57,328 bases of DNA from the NCBI GenBank assembly GCA_003862195.1, contig QOUO01000010.1, positions 1 through 57,328 of the forward strand, in the 5' to 3' direction. Source of the DNA: Coriobacteriaceae bacterium. GTDB taxonomy: Bacteria; Actinomycetota; Coriobacteriia; Coriobacteriales; Atopobiaceae. Under the pieces are notes generated by a model, which worked only from the letters and a program-made list of their open reading frames with translations, had not been told where the DNA came from and searched no databases. This document shows, in pieces, positions 43,860 through 53,165 of this stretch; within the stretch, counting starts at the first letter, position 1, and every line of letters starts with the position of its first letter. The position numbers and the translations under genes were made by a program.

Positions 43860-44537
43860 CTAGTCGACCATCTTGATGCTGGTGATGACGGGCTGGTTGT
43901 CCTTCGCGACGGTGCCGTTGCTGTCTTCGACTGGCGTGTCGTCGCAGATGGCGTCCACGACCTCCATGCCCGAGGTGACCTTGCCGAAGGCGGCGTACTG
44001 GCCGTCGAGGTTGCTCGAGTCCTCCTGCATGATGAAGAACTGCGAGCTGGCGGAGTCGTAGTCGTTGGAGCGGGCCATGCTGATGACGCCGCGCTTGTGC
44101 TGGATGGCATTGGTGACGCCGTTGGCGCTGAACTCGCCCTTGATGCGCTGGTTGGAGCCGCCGGTACCGTCGCCGTTGGGGTCGCCGCCCTGGATCATGA
44201 AGCCCTTGATGACGCGGTGGAACGTGAGGCCGTCGTAGAAGCCCTCGTTGGCGAGGCGCGCGAAGTTGCTGACCGTGATGGGCGTGTTGGTGGCGTTGAG
44301 CTCGAGCGTGATCGTGCCCCTGCCCTTGACGGTGATGGTCGCGTGGTGGATGCCGGTGGAGTAGCCGTTCTTGAGCGGCTTTGTGAGGACCGACGTGCCG
44401 ACGGAGCTCGAGGAGTCGTCGGTCTTTGAGGACGAGCCCGAGGACGATCTGTCTGTGCATGACGCGAGGATGAGGGACGCCGCGGCGGACGCGAAGGTCG
44501 CGAGGAAGCAGCGGCGGGTAATGTGGTCGTGGCTCAT
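43860..44537 (-). CDS. Cyclophilin-type peptidyl-prolyl isomerase lipoprotein
   Basis: A 225-residue protein. ATG 44537 (AGGAA upstream) gives a Tat-like start (TRRCF) and lipobox LASC with C27, then a Ser-rich linker. The cyclophilin domain shows GFYDGLTFHRVIKGFMIQGGDP, SSQFFIMQ and YAAFGKVTSGMEVVD. It should assist folding of exported proteins on the outer face of the membrane. Single gene; the upstream frame to 44576 is not supported. Confidence 0.93.
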   Translation of the reverse strand: MSHDHITRRCFLATFASAAASLILASCTDRSSSGSSSKTDDSSSSVGTSVLTKPLKNGYSTGIHHATITVKGRGTITLELNATNTPITVSNFARLANEGFYDGLTFHRVIKGFMIQGGDPNGDGTGGSNQRIKGEFSANGVTNAIQHKRGVISMARSNDYDSASSQFFIMQEDSSNLDGQYAAFGKVTSGMEVVDAICDDTPVEDSNGTVAKDNQPVITSIKMVD

Positions 44538-44750
44538 GGGTTCCTTTCCTTGGGGGAGGGCGGCTGGCCGCCACATGATCTGGTTAGCAAGCCCCCAAAG
44601 GTGCGGCTCGATGTGTCAACGGAGCCCATTTTACCAATTCTTTTAATAGTTTTCCAAGCGGCTTTGCGAACGGGGGAGCTGGCGGGCCGTGCGGCGCCTT
44701 GAATGTGCGAATAATGTGGCCGGAAGGGCCGCATTGCCGCGGCACGGGAA

Positions 44751-44782
44751 GGGCGCGCCGGCCTTGGTGGACCGACGCGCCC
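44751..44782 (-). terminator. Hairpin after the ABC exporter genes
   Basis: GGGCGCG and CGCGCCC form a 7-bp stem downstream of the minus-strand exporter operon. The tail on that strand is TTCCCG. TGGAGAAGGGCGC, a weak word variant, lies between the stem and the exporter stop. Confidence 0.5.
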
Positions 44783-44809
44783 TGGCGGTGCGTATGTTGG
44801 AGAAGGGCG

Positions 44810-46786
44810 CTACTCGAGCTCGAAGGCGCCCGTGTAGAGCTGGTAGTACGTGCCCCTCTGGGCGATTAGCTCGTCGTGCGTGCCCTTCTCGATGATGCGA
44901 CCGTGGTCGAGCACGATGATCACGTTCGAGTTGCGCACGGTGGAGAGCCTGTGCGCGATCACGAAGGTCGTGCGCCCGTACATGAGGGCGTCCATGCCCT
45001 TCTGGACGATCTGCTCGGTGCGCGTGTCGATGGAGGAGGTGGCCTCGTCCAGGATCATCGCAGGCGGGTCGGCCACGGCGGCGCGGGCGATGGAGAGGAG
45101 CTGGCGCTGGCCCTGCGAGAGCTGCGCGGCGTTGTCGGTCAGCATCGTGTCGTACCCCTCGGGAAGGCGCCTGATGAAGCTGTCGGCACCCGCGAGCTTG
45201 GCCGCGCCGATGCACTCCTCGTCCGTGGCATCCAGGCGCCCGTAGCGGATGTTGTCCATGACGGTGCCCGTGAACAGGTTCACGTCCTGGAGCACGATGC
45301 CGAGCGAGCGGCGCAGGTCGCCCTTCCTGATCTTGTTGATGTTGATGCCGTCGTAGCGGATCTTGCCGTCCGCAATGTCGTAGAAGCGGTTGATGAGGTT
45401 CGTGATCGTGGTCTTGCCGGCGCCCGTCGCGCCCACGAAGGCGACCTTCTGGCCGGGCTTCGCGAAGAGCGAGATGTCGTGCAGGACCATGTGGTCGGGG
45501 GTGTAGCCAAAGTCGACGTGCGAGAGGCGGATGTCCCCGGCGAGCGGGGTGTACGTGACGCTGCCGTCGTGGTGCGGGTGCTTCCATGCCCACATCTCGG
45601 TCCGCTCGGAGCACTCCTCGAGCTCGCCGTCGGCACCCTTGCGGACGTTCACCAGGGTGACGTAGCCGTCATCGGACTCGGGCTCCTCGTCGATGAGCGA
45701 GAAGATCCTCTCCGCGCCGGCGAGGCCCATGACCACGAAGTTGATCTGCTGCGACACCTGGCCGATGGAGCCGGCGAAGCGCTTCGTCATGTTCAGGAAC
45801 GGGACGACGACGGCGATGGAGAGCGCCATGCCGCTGATGGAGGGGTTGGGGAAACCCGTGGTGAGAAACGCGACCCCCGCGAGCGCGACGATGACGTAGG
45901 CGAGGTTGCCCATGTTCATGAGGACGGGCATGAGCGTGTTGCCGTAGGTGTTGGCGGTTCGGGACGCCTCGTACAGGGCGTCGTTCACGGCGTCGAACTC
46001 CTCGATGGTCTTGGCCTCGTGCGTGAAGACCTTGATGACCTTCTCGCCGTTCATGGCCTCCTCGGCAAAGCCCTCGGTGCGGGCGAGCTGCACCTGCTGG
46101 TCCAGGAAGTAGTGGGCGCTCCTTCCGCCGAGCACGCGCGTGGCGTAGACCATGCACGCGACCATGGCGAGGACCACGAGGGAGAGGGGGATGGAGTACC
46201 AAAGCATGATGACGAGCACCGAGACCATGGCGAACAGCATCGTGAGGAGGTTGGGGAGCGACTGGCCGATCAGCTGACGCAGCGTGTCCACGTCGTTGGT
46301 GTAGTGGCTCATGATGTCGCCGTGCTTGTTGGTGTCGAAGTAGCGGATGGGCAGGCTCTCCATGTGGTCGAACATCTGGTCGCGGACCTTCATGAGCGTG
46401 CCCTGGCAGACGATGGCGCCAAGCTGCGTGTAGGCGATGTTGGCGGCAAGGGCGATGACGTAGCAGGTGATAAGCCCGAGCGCGATGCCGGCGATCTTGG
46501 GGCCGGCAGAGGCCCAGTCGCCCGTGGGGAACGCGTGCTGCACCACGTCGATTGCCTGCTGCAGGAAGATCGACGGGACGGACGCGAGCACGGACGAGAC
46601 GATGATGCAGATCACCATGACCGTCGTGTGCACGGGGTAGTAGTGGAACACCATGCGGAGAATGCGCTTGAACGTGGCGCCGGGCCTCTGGGAGCCGCGG
46701 TGCCCGGAGGGAGCGCCCTCGCGTCCCGCCTGCGGCGTGGGCTCGGTGGTCGCGTTCTTCTCGGCGGAAGTGTCGTTGCTACTCAT
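44810..46786 (-). CDS. Heterodimeric multidrug ABC exporter, subunit with canonical ATP site
   Basis: A 658-residue half-transporter: a polar N-terminus with AEKNATTEP (a word variant), six transmembrane helices, then an ATPase domain. Walker A is VGATGAGKTT, the signature LSQGQRQLLSIARA, and Walker B MILDEATSSID with the catalytic Glu. A charged insertion before the ATPase (about residues 395-430) is longer than usual. Its start overlaps the upstream half-transporter by eight bases. The pair probably forms a BmrCD-like heterodimer that expels drugs or lipids. Confidence 0.93.
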   Translation of the reverse strand: MSSNDTSAEKNATTEPTPQAGREGAPSGHRGSQRPGATFKRILRMVFHYYPVHTTVMVICIIVSSVLASVPSIFLQQAIDVVQHAFPTGDWASAGPKIAGIALGLITCYVIALAANIAYTQLGAIVCQGTLMKVRDQMFDHMESLPIRYFDTNKHGDIMSHYTNDVDTLRQLIGQSLPNLLTMLFAMVSVLVIMLWYSIPLSLVVLAMVACMVYATRVLGGRSAHYFLDQQVQLARTEGFAEEAMNGEKVIKVFTHEAKTIEEFDAVNDALYEASRTANTYGNTLMPVLMNMGNLAYVIVALAGVAFLTTGFPNPSISGMALSIAVVVPFLNMTKRFAGSIGQVSQQINFVVMGLAGAERIFSLIDEEPESDDGYVTLVNVRKGADGELEECSERTEMWAWKHPHHDGSVTYTPLAGDIRLSHVDFGYTPDHMVLHDISLFAKPGQKVAFVGATGAGKTTITNLINRFYDIADGKIRYDGININKIRKGDLRRSLGIVLQDVNLFTGTVMDNIRYGRLDATDEECIGAAKLAGADSFIRRLPEGYDTMLTDNAAQLSQGQRQLLSIARAAVADPPAMILDEATSSIDTRTEQIVQKGMDALMYGRTTFVIAHRLSTVRNSNVIIVLDHGRIIEKGTHDELIAQRGTYYQLYTGAFELE

Positions 46787-48605
46787 GGTCTGCCTCCTTC
46801 TTCTCTTCCTCGTCCAGCTCGCTCATCTTGGCGTCGTGGGACTGCTTGTTCTGGGTCGTGTAGGTCTCGCGGTAGATGTCGTTGGTGCGCAGGAGCTCGT
46901 CGTGCGTGCCGATAGCGTCGATCTGACCGTCCTTCATGACCACAATGCGGTCGCAGCCCTCGATGGAGCTGGTGCGCTGTGCGATGATGATCTTGGTCGT
47001 GTCGGGGATGTAGCTGCGGAAGCCCTGCTGGATGAGCTTGTCGGTCTTGGTGTCGACCGCCGACGTGGAGTCGTCCAGGATGAGGACCTTGGGCTTCTTG
47101 AGGAGGGCGCGCGCGATGCACAGGCGCTGCTTCTGGCCGCCGGAGACGTTGGTGCCGCCCTGCTCAATGTAGGTGTCGTACTTCTGGGGGAGGCGCTGGA
47201 CGAACTCGTCCGCCTGGGCGAGCCTGCAGGCCTCGAGCATCTCGTCGTCGGTGGCCTGCTGGTTGCCCCAGCGCAGGTTGTCCTTGATGGTGCCGGAGAA
47301 GAGCACGTTGCGCTGCAGCACCACGGCCACCTGGTTGCGCAGGGTGTCGAGGTCGTAGTCGCGCACGTCGCGGCCGCCCACGCGGACCGTGCCCTGCGTC
47401 GCGTCGTACAGGCGGCTGATCAGCTGGATGAGCGTCGTCTTGGACGAGCCCGTGCCACCGAGGATGCCGATCGTCTCTCCGCTCTTGATGTGCAGGTCGA
47501 TGTCCTTGAGGGCCATGCGCTCGGCCTTCTTGGAGTACTCGAAGCTCACGTGGTCGAAGTCGACGGAGCCGTCGGCAACGGTCGTCACGGGATCCTCGGG
47601 GTTCGTGATGTCGCTCTTCTCCATCAGCACCTCGCAGATGCGGCGTGCGCCCTCCTCGGCCATCGTGACCATCACGAAGACCATCGAGAGCATCATGAGG
47701 CTCATGAGCATGGAGAAGCCGTACGTGATGAGCGCGGACATCTGGCCGACGCCCATGGCCTGGGCGCGGCTGCTCACGATTGTCATGGAGCCGAAGTAGA
47801 CGACGAAGAGGTAGATGACGTCGATCGAGACGGTCATGAGCGGCGTCATCCATGCGAGGATGCGCTCGACGTGGACAAAGTCATGGTAGAGCTCGCCGGA
47901 GGCGCGGTTGAACTTCTGCTTCTCGTACTCCTCGCGGACGAACGACTTGACGACGCGGATGCCGCTCACGTTCTCCTCCACGGAGTCGTTCAGGCGGTCG
48001 TACTTCTTGAAGATGCGCTTGAAGATGGGCATGACCACGAGGGAGATCTTGAAGACGGCATAGCCCAGCAGCACGGACACGACGACGAACGCCACTGCCA
48101 TGGGGCCGCCCGTGACGAACGCCATGATGATGGAGAACAGGATCATGAGCGGGGCGCGCACGACGAGGCGGAGCAGCATCATGTACGCCTGCTGGACGTT
48201 GTTGACGTCGGTCGTGAGCCTCGTGACGAGCGAGCTCGTGCTGAAGCGGTCGATGTTGCTGAACGAGAAGCGCTGGATCTGCGCGAAGATGTCGTGGCGT
48301 AGGTTGCGCGCGAAGCCGGTGGACGCCTTTGCGCAGCAGACGCCCGCCATGGTGCCGCAGAAGAGCGACACGAGCGCCATGAGCACGAGCGTCACGGCGT
48401 AGGGCGCGATGTCCTGGAACCCGCCGCCGAGCGAGATCTTGTCGATCAGGCTCGCGGTCTGGAACGGGATGAGGCACTCGATGACGACCTCTCCCAGGAC
48501 GAAGAGGGGCGACGCGATCGAGCTTCCCTTGAACTCGCGGATGCTTGCCCCGAGCGTCTTGAAGATCTGGCGGTACGTTAGCCCCTGTTGCTGTTGCTTC
48601 GGCAT
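46779..48605 (-). CDS. Heterodimeric multidrug ABC exporter, subunit with degenerate Walker B
   Basis: A 608-residue half-transporter. ATG 48605 with GGGAGAC is chosen, giving PKQQQQGLTYRQIF. Walker A is GGTGSSKTT, the signature VSGGQKQRL, but Walker B reads LILDDSTSAVD, with Asp where the catalytic Glu is expected. That is the usual mark of the non-hydrolysing site in heterodimeric exporters and fits pairing with the next gene, whose site is intact. Translationally linked to the MarR gene (28-base overlap). Confidence 0.93.
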   Translation of the reverse strand: MPKQQQQGLTYRQIFKTLGASIREFKGSSIASPLFVLGEVVIECLIPFQTASLIDKISLGGGFQDIAPYAVTLVLMALVSLFCGTMAGVCCAKASTGFARNLRHDIFAQIQRFSFSNIDRFSTSSLVTRLTTDVNNVQQAYMMLLRLVVRAPLMILFSIIMAFVTGGPMAVAFVVVSVLLGYAVFKISLVVMPIFKRIFKKYDRLNDSVEENVSGIRVVKSFVREEYEKQKFNRASGELYHDFVHVERILAWMTPLMTVSIDVIYLFVVYFGSMTIVSSRAQAMGVGQMSALITYGFSMLMSLMMLSMVFVMVTMAEEGARRICEVLMEKSDITNPEDPVTTVADGSVDFDHVSFEYSKKAERMALKDIDLHIKSGETIGILGGTGSSKTTLIQLISRLYDATQGTVRVGGRDVRDYDLDTLRNQVAVVLQRNVLFSGTIKDNLRWGNQQATDDEMLEACRLAQADEFVQRLPQKYDTYIEQGGTNVSGGQKQRLCIARALLKKPKVLILDDSTSAVDTKTDKLIQQGFRSYIPDTTKIIIAQRTSSIEGCDRIVVMKDGQIDAIGTHDELLRTNDIYRETYTTQNKQSHDAKMSELDEEEKKEADHE

Positions 48606-49081
48606 TCGGTCTCCCTTCCCATGTTCTCTCTTTCCTCCCAGTGCGCGCGGACGCGTTCGAGCAGACTCTGCAGCTCGCGCTTCTCGTCCTCGGTCAGGAC
48701 GGAGAGCGAGTCTGCCTCGAAGCGCCGCTTGGTCTCGAGCATGTCCCTCGCGCACGCCTCTCCCTCCTGCGTGAGCACCACGTCGAGCTGGCGGCGGTCC
48801 TGTGCACTGCGCGTGCGCGCGATGAGCCCCTCCGATTCGAGCTTGGCGAGCACCTCTGACAGCGCGGCCGATGTGATGTGGGAGCGCTCGAGCACCTCTC
48901 TCTGCGGCAGCCTGCCACCGTTCAGGAGCAGGAGCACGAGGATCGCGTGCTTGCCGCCCCGACCCCCGGCATGCCAGTAGAGGTAGTGGCCAAAGAAGCC
49001 GAGGTCGCGAAGGACCTGGCGCTCCAGCGTGACGGGCGCGTCCGACCAGGGACCGCCCGTTCCAACGTCTCTTTCAGACAA
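48578..49081 (-). CDS. MarR-family transcriptional regulator
   Basis: A 167-residue protein. TTG at 49081 is chosen: GGAGGT lies six bases upstream, and the longer frame to 49243 would run through the promoter. The winged-helix core is visible (LPQREVLERSHITSAALSEVLAKLE, then RTRSAQDRRQLDVVLTQEG with the wing Asp-Arg-Arg), flanked by dimerisation helices. It precedes and overlaps the exporter genes, so it probably autoregulates the operon in response to an effector. Twin AGGTACCT sites lie over the promoter. Confidence 0.92.
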   Translation of the reverse strand: MSERDVGTGGPWSDAPVTLERQVLRDLGFFGHYLYWHAGGRGGKHAILVLLLLNGGRLPQREVLERSHITSAALSEVLAKLESEGLIARTRSAQDRRQLDVVLTQEGEACARDMLETKRRFEADSLSVLTEDEKRELQSLLERVRAHWEERENMGRETECRSNSNRG

Positions 49082-49113
49082 AATGTGACCTCCAACGTTT
49101 TCCGGACGCAAGA

Positions 49114-49170
49114 ATACTAGGTACCTAGCGAATTGCTTGCAAGGGGAAATCGCATATTGCAAGGTACCTT
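49114..49170 (-). promoter_or_regulatory. Promoter with twin palindromic operators for the MarR/exporter operon
   Basis: On the minus strand TTGCAA (49142-49137) and TAGTAT (49119-49114) are 17 bases apart. CTAGGTACCTAG (49117-49128), a perfect palindrome, overlaps the -10. A second, AAGGTACCTT (49161-49170), lies upstream of the -35. Both share the core AGGTACCT, with centres 43 bases apart, about four helical turns. They are the best candidates for MarR binding. Confidence 0.7.
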
Positions 49171-49340
49171 CATATTTGGTCCCGAAGGGACTGCCGCTGG
49201 CATGCCGCTGCCTTCTTGCCCTGCCGTTGTGACGTGGCAGCATGGCGTCCCAGATGGGCGAGAAGGACGAGCTCCCTCGGCGGCAACATCATCCAAGTGC
49301 GGAGTGGGCGTTTCTCACCTGCGACTTTACAAAGCGATGA
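49171..49340. other. Non-coding stretch between the exporter and phosphate promoters
   Basis: No gene is supported. It contains one exact dispersed word (GGCGAGAAGG, 49257-49266) and nothing else that I can assign; a GC-rich part gives way to AT-richer sequence near the Pho box. Confidence 0.5.
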
Positions 49341-49362
49341 CCAAATGTAAGCCAAACGTAAG
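49341..49362 (+). promoter_or_regulatory. Pho box upstream of pstS
   Basis: CCAAATGTAAG and CCAAACGTAAG are back-to-back 11-bp direct repeats with one mismatch, the spacing expected for a PhoB/PhoP-type winged-helix dimer. A TAAGTG at 49380-49385 could be the -10. The pstS start is 136 bases further on. The response regulator encoded at 54584 is the likely binder. Confidence 0.65.
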
Positions 49363-49497
49363 CAAGCATCACGAGCGGGTAAGTGCGGCCAAATCACGCG
49401 GAAAGGCACCTTCCAGGGCCATAGCATCCTAGTCGACACGAGCCGTACCGCGGCCAGACGGCGGCGGGCAGGCTCACAGCCAATTGGAAGGAAAGAT

Positions 49498-50451
49498 ATG
49501 TCTAAGAGCATCTCTCGTCGTAACTTCGTGACGCTCGCCGGCGCCTCCGTGGCCGCCTTCGCGGGCCTGGGCCTCGCCGCCTGCGGTGGCAGCTCCAGCT
49601 CCTCCGACAGCTCCAGCTCTTCTAGCTCCTCCAGCTCCTCTTCCAGCAAGGACGTCTCCGGCAACATCACCGCAGTCGGCTCCACCGCCCTCCAGCCCCT
49701 CGTCGAGGCCGCTGCCGAGCAGTTCATGAACGAGAACCCCGGCGTCCAGATCACCGTCCAGGGTGGCGGCTCCGGCCAGGGCATCACCCAGATCGCCCAG
49801 GGCGCCGTCCAGATCGGCGACTCCGACGTCTTCGCCGAGACCAAGCTCGACAACGCCGACGACGCCAAGAAGCTCATCGACAACAAGGTCGCCGTCGTCG
49901 GCATGGGCCCTGTCGTCAACTCCAAGGTCAGCGTCGACAACCTCACACTCGACCAGCTCAAGGGCATCTTCACCGGCAAGATTACCAACTGGAAGGACTG
50001 CGGCGGCGACGACGCCGACATCGTAGTCATCAACCGTGCCTCCGGCTCCGGCACCCGCGCGACCTTCGAGGACGCCGTACTCGGCGGCGACAAGGTCCCC
50101 GAGGACTTCAAGCCGCAGGAGCAGGACTCCTCGGGCACCGTCCAGAAGATGATCGCCGAGACCCCCAACTCCATCAGCTACCTCGCCTTCTCGTACTTCT
50201 CCGATGACATCAAGTCCCTCAAGGTCGAGGGCGTCGAGCCCAAGGACGCCAACGTCGAGACCAACAAGTGGACCATCTGGGCCTACGAGCACATGTACAC
50301 CGCCAAGAAGCCGGATGCCGCGACCAAGGCGTTCATCAAGTACATGCTCGGTGACGAGGTCCAGGGCACGCTCGTCAAGAAGACCGGCTACATCTCGATG
50401 AAGGGCATGAAGGTCGAGAAGGACGCCTCCGGCAAGGTGACCAAGCTTTAA
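49498..50451 (+). CDS. pstS: Phosphate ABC transporter substrate-binding lipoprotein
   Basis: A 317-residue protein. Twin-arginine signal (S-R7-R8-N-F) and lipobox LAAC with C29, followed by a poly-serine linker. Phosphate-binding segments include VGSTALQPLVEA, GGGSGQGITQIAQGAVQIGDSD and NRASGSGTRATFED. It binds inorganic phosphate outside the membrane. GGAAGG precedes ATG 49498. First gene of the pst operon behind the Pho box. Its tail carries VEKDAS, a variant of the dispersed word. Confidence 0.96.
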   Translation: MSKSISRRNFVTLAGASVAAFAGLGLAACGGSSSSSDSSSSSSSSSSSSSKDVSGNITAVGSTALQPLVEAAAEQFMNENPGVQITVQGGGSGQGITQIAQGAVQIGDSDVFAETKLDNADDAKKLIDNKVAVVGMGPVVNSKVSVDNLTLDQLKGIFTGKITNWKDCGGDDADIVVINRASGSGTRATFEDAVLGGDKVPEDFKPQEQDSSGTVQKMIAETPNSISYLAFSYFSDDIKSLKVEGVEPKDANVETNKWTIWAYEHMYTAKKPDAATKAFIKYMLGDEVQGTLVKKTGYISMKGMKVEKDASGKVTKL

Positions 50452-51410
50452 TGACTGCAATTGGGGAGAAGACCGTGTCTAACAAGTCCGAGTCCACGGC
50501 CGAGGTCGTGGGCGTCTCCCCCAAGCGAGGCATCGAGCGCAGGGGCCAGATCATCACTGGCCTCTGCGTTACTCTTGTCGTCGTCTTGGTGGTGACACTT
50601 ATCTTCATGGTGTGCTCGCGAGGGCTCGCCACGTTCACCAAGGACGGAATCCCCCTGGGGTCCTTCTTTGGCGGAACTACCTGGAACCCGCACCAGAACG
50701 GTGCAGACGGAGTGCCCCTGGTCGGTGCGCTGCCCATGATCGTGGGCTCGTTCTCCGTCACGCTGCTGTCCTGCCTGATCGCGCTCCCGTTTGCGCTCGG
50801 CGCCTCGATCTTCGTGGTCGAGATCGCCCCCGGCTTCGGCAGCAAGATCTTCCGTCCGCTCACCGAGGTCCTCGTCGGCATCCCGTCCGTCGTGTTCGGC
50901 CTCGTCGGCCTGGGCATCATCGTCCCGTGGATGCGCGGCCTCGTCGGCGGCACGGGCTACGGCATCCTGTCCGCGTCCATCGTGCTCGCGTTCATGATCC
51001 TGCCCACCATCACGTCGCTGTCCACCGACGCGCTCGCCGCGGTTCCCAACAGCTACCGCGACGGCTCGTACGGCCTGGGCTGCACCCGCTGGCAGACCAT
51101 CGTCGGCGTCGTGCTTCCCTCCGCGCTGCCCGGCATCCTCACGGCCATCATCATGGGCATGAGCCGCGCCTTCGGCGAGGCGCTGGCCGTCCAGATGGTC
51201 ATCGGCAACGCCGCACAGATGCCGCAGGGCCTCTTCACCCCCGCGTCCACGCTCACGTCGGTCCTGACCATGGGCATGGGCAACGAGGCAATGGGCACGC
51301 TCCCCAACGACGTGCTCTGGGCACTGGCCATGGTCCTTCTCATCATGTCCCTTGTGTTCATCCTGATCGTCCACCTCATCGGCAGGAAGGGGGCCGCAAA
51401 GAATGACTAG
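50451..51410 (+). CDS. pstC: Phosphate ABC transporter permease PstC
   Basis: A 319-residue membrane protein. Its ATG overlaps the pstS stop by one base (TAATG). A polar N-terminus with GEKTVS precedes about six helices. Permease signatures are GIPSVVFGLVGLG and the EAA-like loop NSYRDGSYGLGCTRWQT. Forms the channel with PstA. Confidence 0.96.
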   Translation: MTAIGEKTVSNKSESTAEVVGVSPKRGIERRGQIITGLCVTLVVVLVVTLIFMVCSRGLATFTKDGIPLGSFFGGTTWNPHQNGADGVPLVGALPMIVGSFSVTLLSCLIALPFALGASIFVVEIAPGFGSKIFRPLTEVLVGIPSVVFGLVGLGIIVPWMRGLVGGTGYGILSASIVLAFMILPTITSLSTDALAAVPNSYRDGSYGLGCTRWQTIVGVVLPSALPGILTAIIMGMSRAFGEALAVQMVIGNAAQMPQGLFTPASTLTSVLTMGMGNEAMGTLPNDVLWALAMVLLIMSLVFILIVHLIGRKGAAKND

Positions 51411-52374
51411 CGCACAGGAAACCGCTGTCGCGGGCGAGAAGAACGCGCCCAACCAGTCCATGCCCAATGCCGACTACACGGCCACCGCTCACAAGGCCCG
51501 CGTGCAGGACAAGGTCGCCACGGGCATCCTCGCCGCCATCGTCGGCGTCATCATCGTGGCCCTCGTCGCGATCATCGTCTACATCCTGGCGTCCGGCGCC
51601 TCCAAGCTCGTGGACGTCCACTTCCTGACGGCAAAGCCCGAGCAGTTCAAGGCGGGCGGCGGCATCGGCCCCGAGCTCTTCAACTCGTTCTACCTGCTCG
51701 TGCTCACGCTGCTCATCTCGGTCCCCATCTCGCTTGGCGCGGCCATCTTCCTCACGCAGTACGCGCCGCAGGGCAGGATCACCAACATCGCCAAGACGGC
51801 AATCGAGACACTGTCGAGCCTTCCCTCCATCGTCGTTGGCCTCTTCGGCATGCTAACCTTCGTCCTCACGCTGCACTGGGGCTTCTCCATCCTCTCCGGC
51901 GCCCTTGCGCTCACGATGTTCAACATCCCCATCCTCGTCCGCGTGATCCAGCAGGCGCTCGAGGCCGTCCCGCGCGACCAGCGCGACGCCGCCCTGGCGC
52001 TCGGCCTCACCCGCTGGGAGGCCACCATGCACGTGCTCGTGCCGGCAGCCATGCCCGCCATCGTCACGGGCGTCGTCCTCTCTGCAGGCCGCGTCTTCGG
52101 CGAGGCGGCAGCGCTCATCTACACTGCCGGCCAGTCCGCACCCGTGCTCAGCTGGTCCGCTCCCATCTGGAGCCTCTCCAACCCGCTGAACGTCTTCCGT
52201 CCGGCCGAGACCCTGGCCGTGCACATCTGGAAGATAAACTCCGAGGGCGTCGTGCCCGACCTCTCGGCAGTCTCCGCCGGCACCGCAGCCGTCCTGATGG
52301 TCTGCATCCTGGCATTCGACATCATCGCGCGTGTCGCCGGACGCGCGCTCGAGAGGAAGCTGACGGCAGAATGA
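51403..52374 (+). CDS. pstA: Phosphate ABC transporter permease PstA
   Basis: A 323-residue membrane protein overlapping pstC by eight bases. N-terminal AGEKNAP is a copy of the dispersed word. Signatures are [15 protein letters not shown] and the loop [18 protein letters not shown]. Partner of PstC. Confidence 0.96.
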   Translation: MTSAQETAVAGEKNAPNQSMPNADYTATAHKARVQDKVATGILAAIVGVIIVALVAIIVYILASGASKLVDVHFLTAKPEQFKAGGGIGPELFNSFYLLVLTLLISVPISLGAAIFLTQYAPQGRITNIAKTAIETLSSLPSIVVGLFGMLTFVLTLHWGFSILSGALALTMFNIPILVRVIQQALEAVPRDQRDAALALGLTRWEATMHVLVPAAMPAIVTGVVLSAGRVFGEAAALIYTAGQSAPVLSWSAPIWSLSNPLNVFRPAETLAVHIWKINSEGVVPDLSAVSAGTAAVLMVCILAFDIIARVAGRALERKLTAE

Positions 52375-53165
52375 CAGACACCACGAAGCTCACCTCGAGC
52401 ACGGTACAGAACCCGGTGCTCCACACGCACGACGTAACGGTCGACTACTCGGGCAAGCGCGCCCTCAACGAGACGAGCCTCTCGTTCGAGAGCGGCACCG
52501 TGACGGCACTCATCGGCCCCTCCGGCTGCGGCAAGTCCACGTTCCTGCGCTGCATCAACCTGATGAACCGCGAGATCCCGGGCTGCGTCGTCGGTGGCAA
52601 GATCGTCTACCACGACATCAACGTCAACACCAAGGGAATCGACACCCTGTGGCTGCGCAAGCGCGTCGGCATGGTGTTCCAGCAGCCCAACCCGTTCCGC
52701 AAGTCCATCTACGAGAACGTCGCGTTCGCCCTCAAGAGCCATGGCATGACCAAGAAGGAAGAGCTGGACGAGCGGGTGGAGAAGAGCCTGCGCGCCGCGG
52801 CGCTGTGGGACGAGGTAAAGGACAAGCTGCGCGACTCCGCCTACGCGCTCTCCGGCGGCCAGCAGCAGCGCCTCTGCATCGCCCGCACGCTCGCGCTCCA
52901 GCCGGACGTCGTCCTCATGGACGAGCCCTGCTCCGCGCTCGACCCCATCGCGACCTTCGCGATCGAGGAGACCATCTCCAGCATCGCGCGCAACGGCATC
53001 TGCGTCGTCATCGTCACGCACAACATGGAGCAGGCCACGCGCGTCTCCAACAAGACCGCGTTCTTCTACCTTGGCCACATGGTCGAGTTCGGCGACACCG
53101 CGCAGATCTTCGGCGCGCCGAAGGACCAGCGCCTCAACGACTATCTGAACGGGAGGTTCGGCTAA
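52371..53165 (+). CDS. pstB: Phosphate ABC transporter ATPase, first copy
   Basis: A 264-residue ATPase; ATGA overlap with pstA. Walker [10 protein letters not shown], signature [14 protein letters not shown], Walker [13 protein letters not shown]. Compared with the second copy it has an N-terminal extension of about 12 residues that includes TVQNPV, encoded by an exact GGTACAGAACCC, the 12-mer of the distant array. Confidence 0.95.
   Translation: MTDTTKLTSSTVQNPVLHTHDVTVDYSGKRALNETSLSFESGTVTALIGPSGCGKSTFLRCINLMNREIPGCVVGGKIVYHDINVNTKGIDTLWLRKRVGMVFQQPNPFRKSIYENVAFALKSHGMTKKEELDERVEKSLRAAALWDEVKDKLRDSAYALSGGQQQRLCIARTLALQPDVVLMDEPCSALDPIATFAIEETISSIARNGICVVIVTHNMEQATRVSNKTAFFYLGHMVEFGDTAQIFGAPKDQRLNDYLNGRFG
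52403..52414. repeat. Isolated copy of the array 12-mer inside pstB
   Basis: GGTACAGAACCC at 52403-52414 is identical to several R copies of the 3510-4420 array (for example 3804 and 4117). It is the only full copy I noticed outside the array. Confidence 0.6.
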
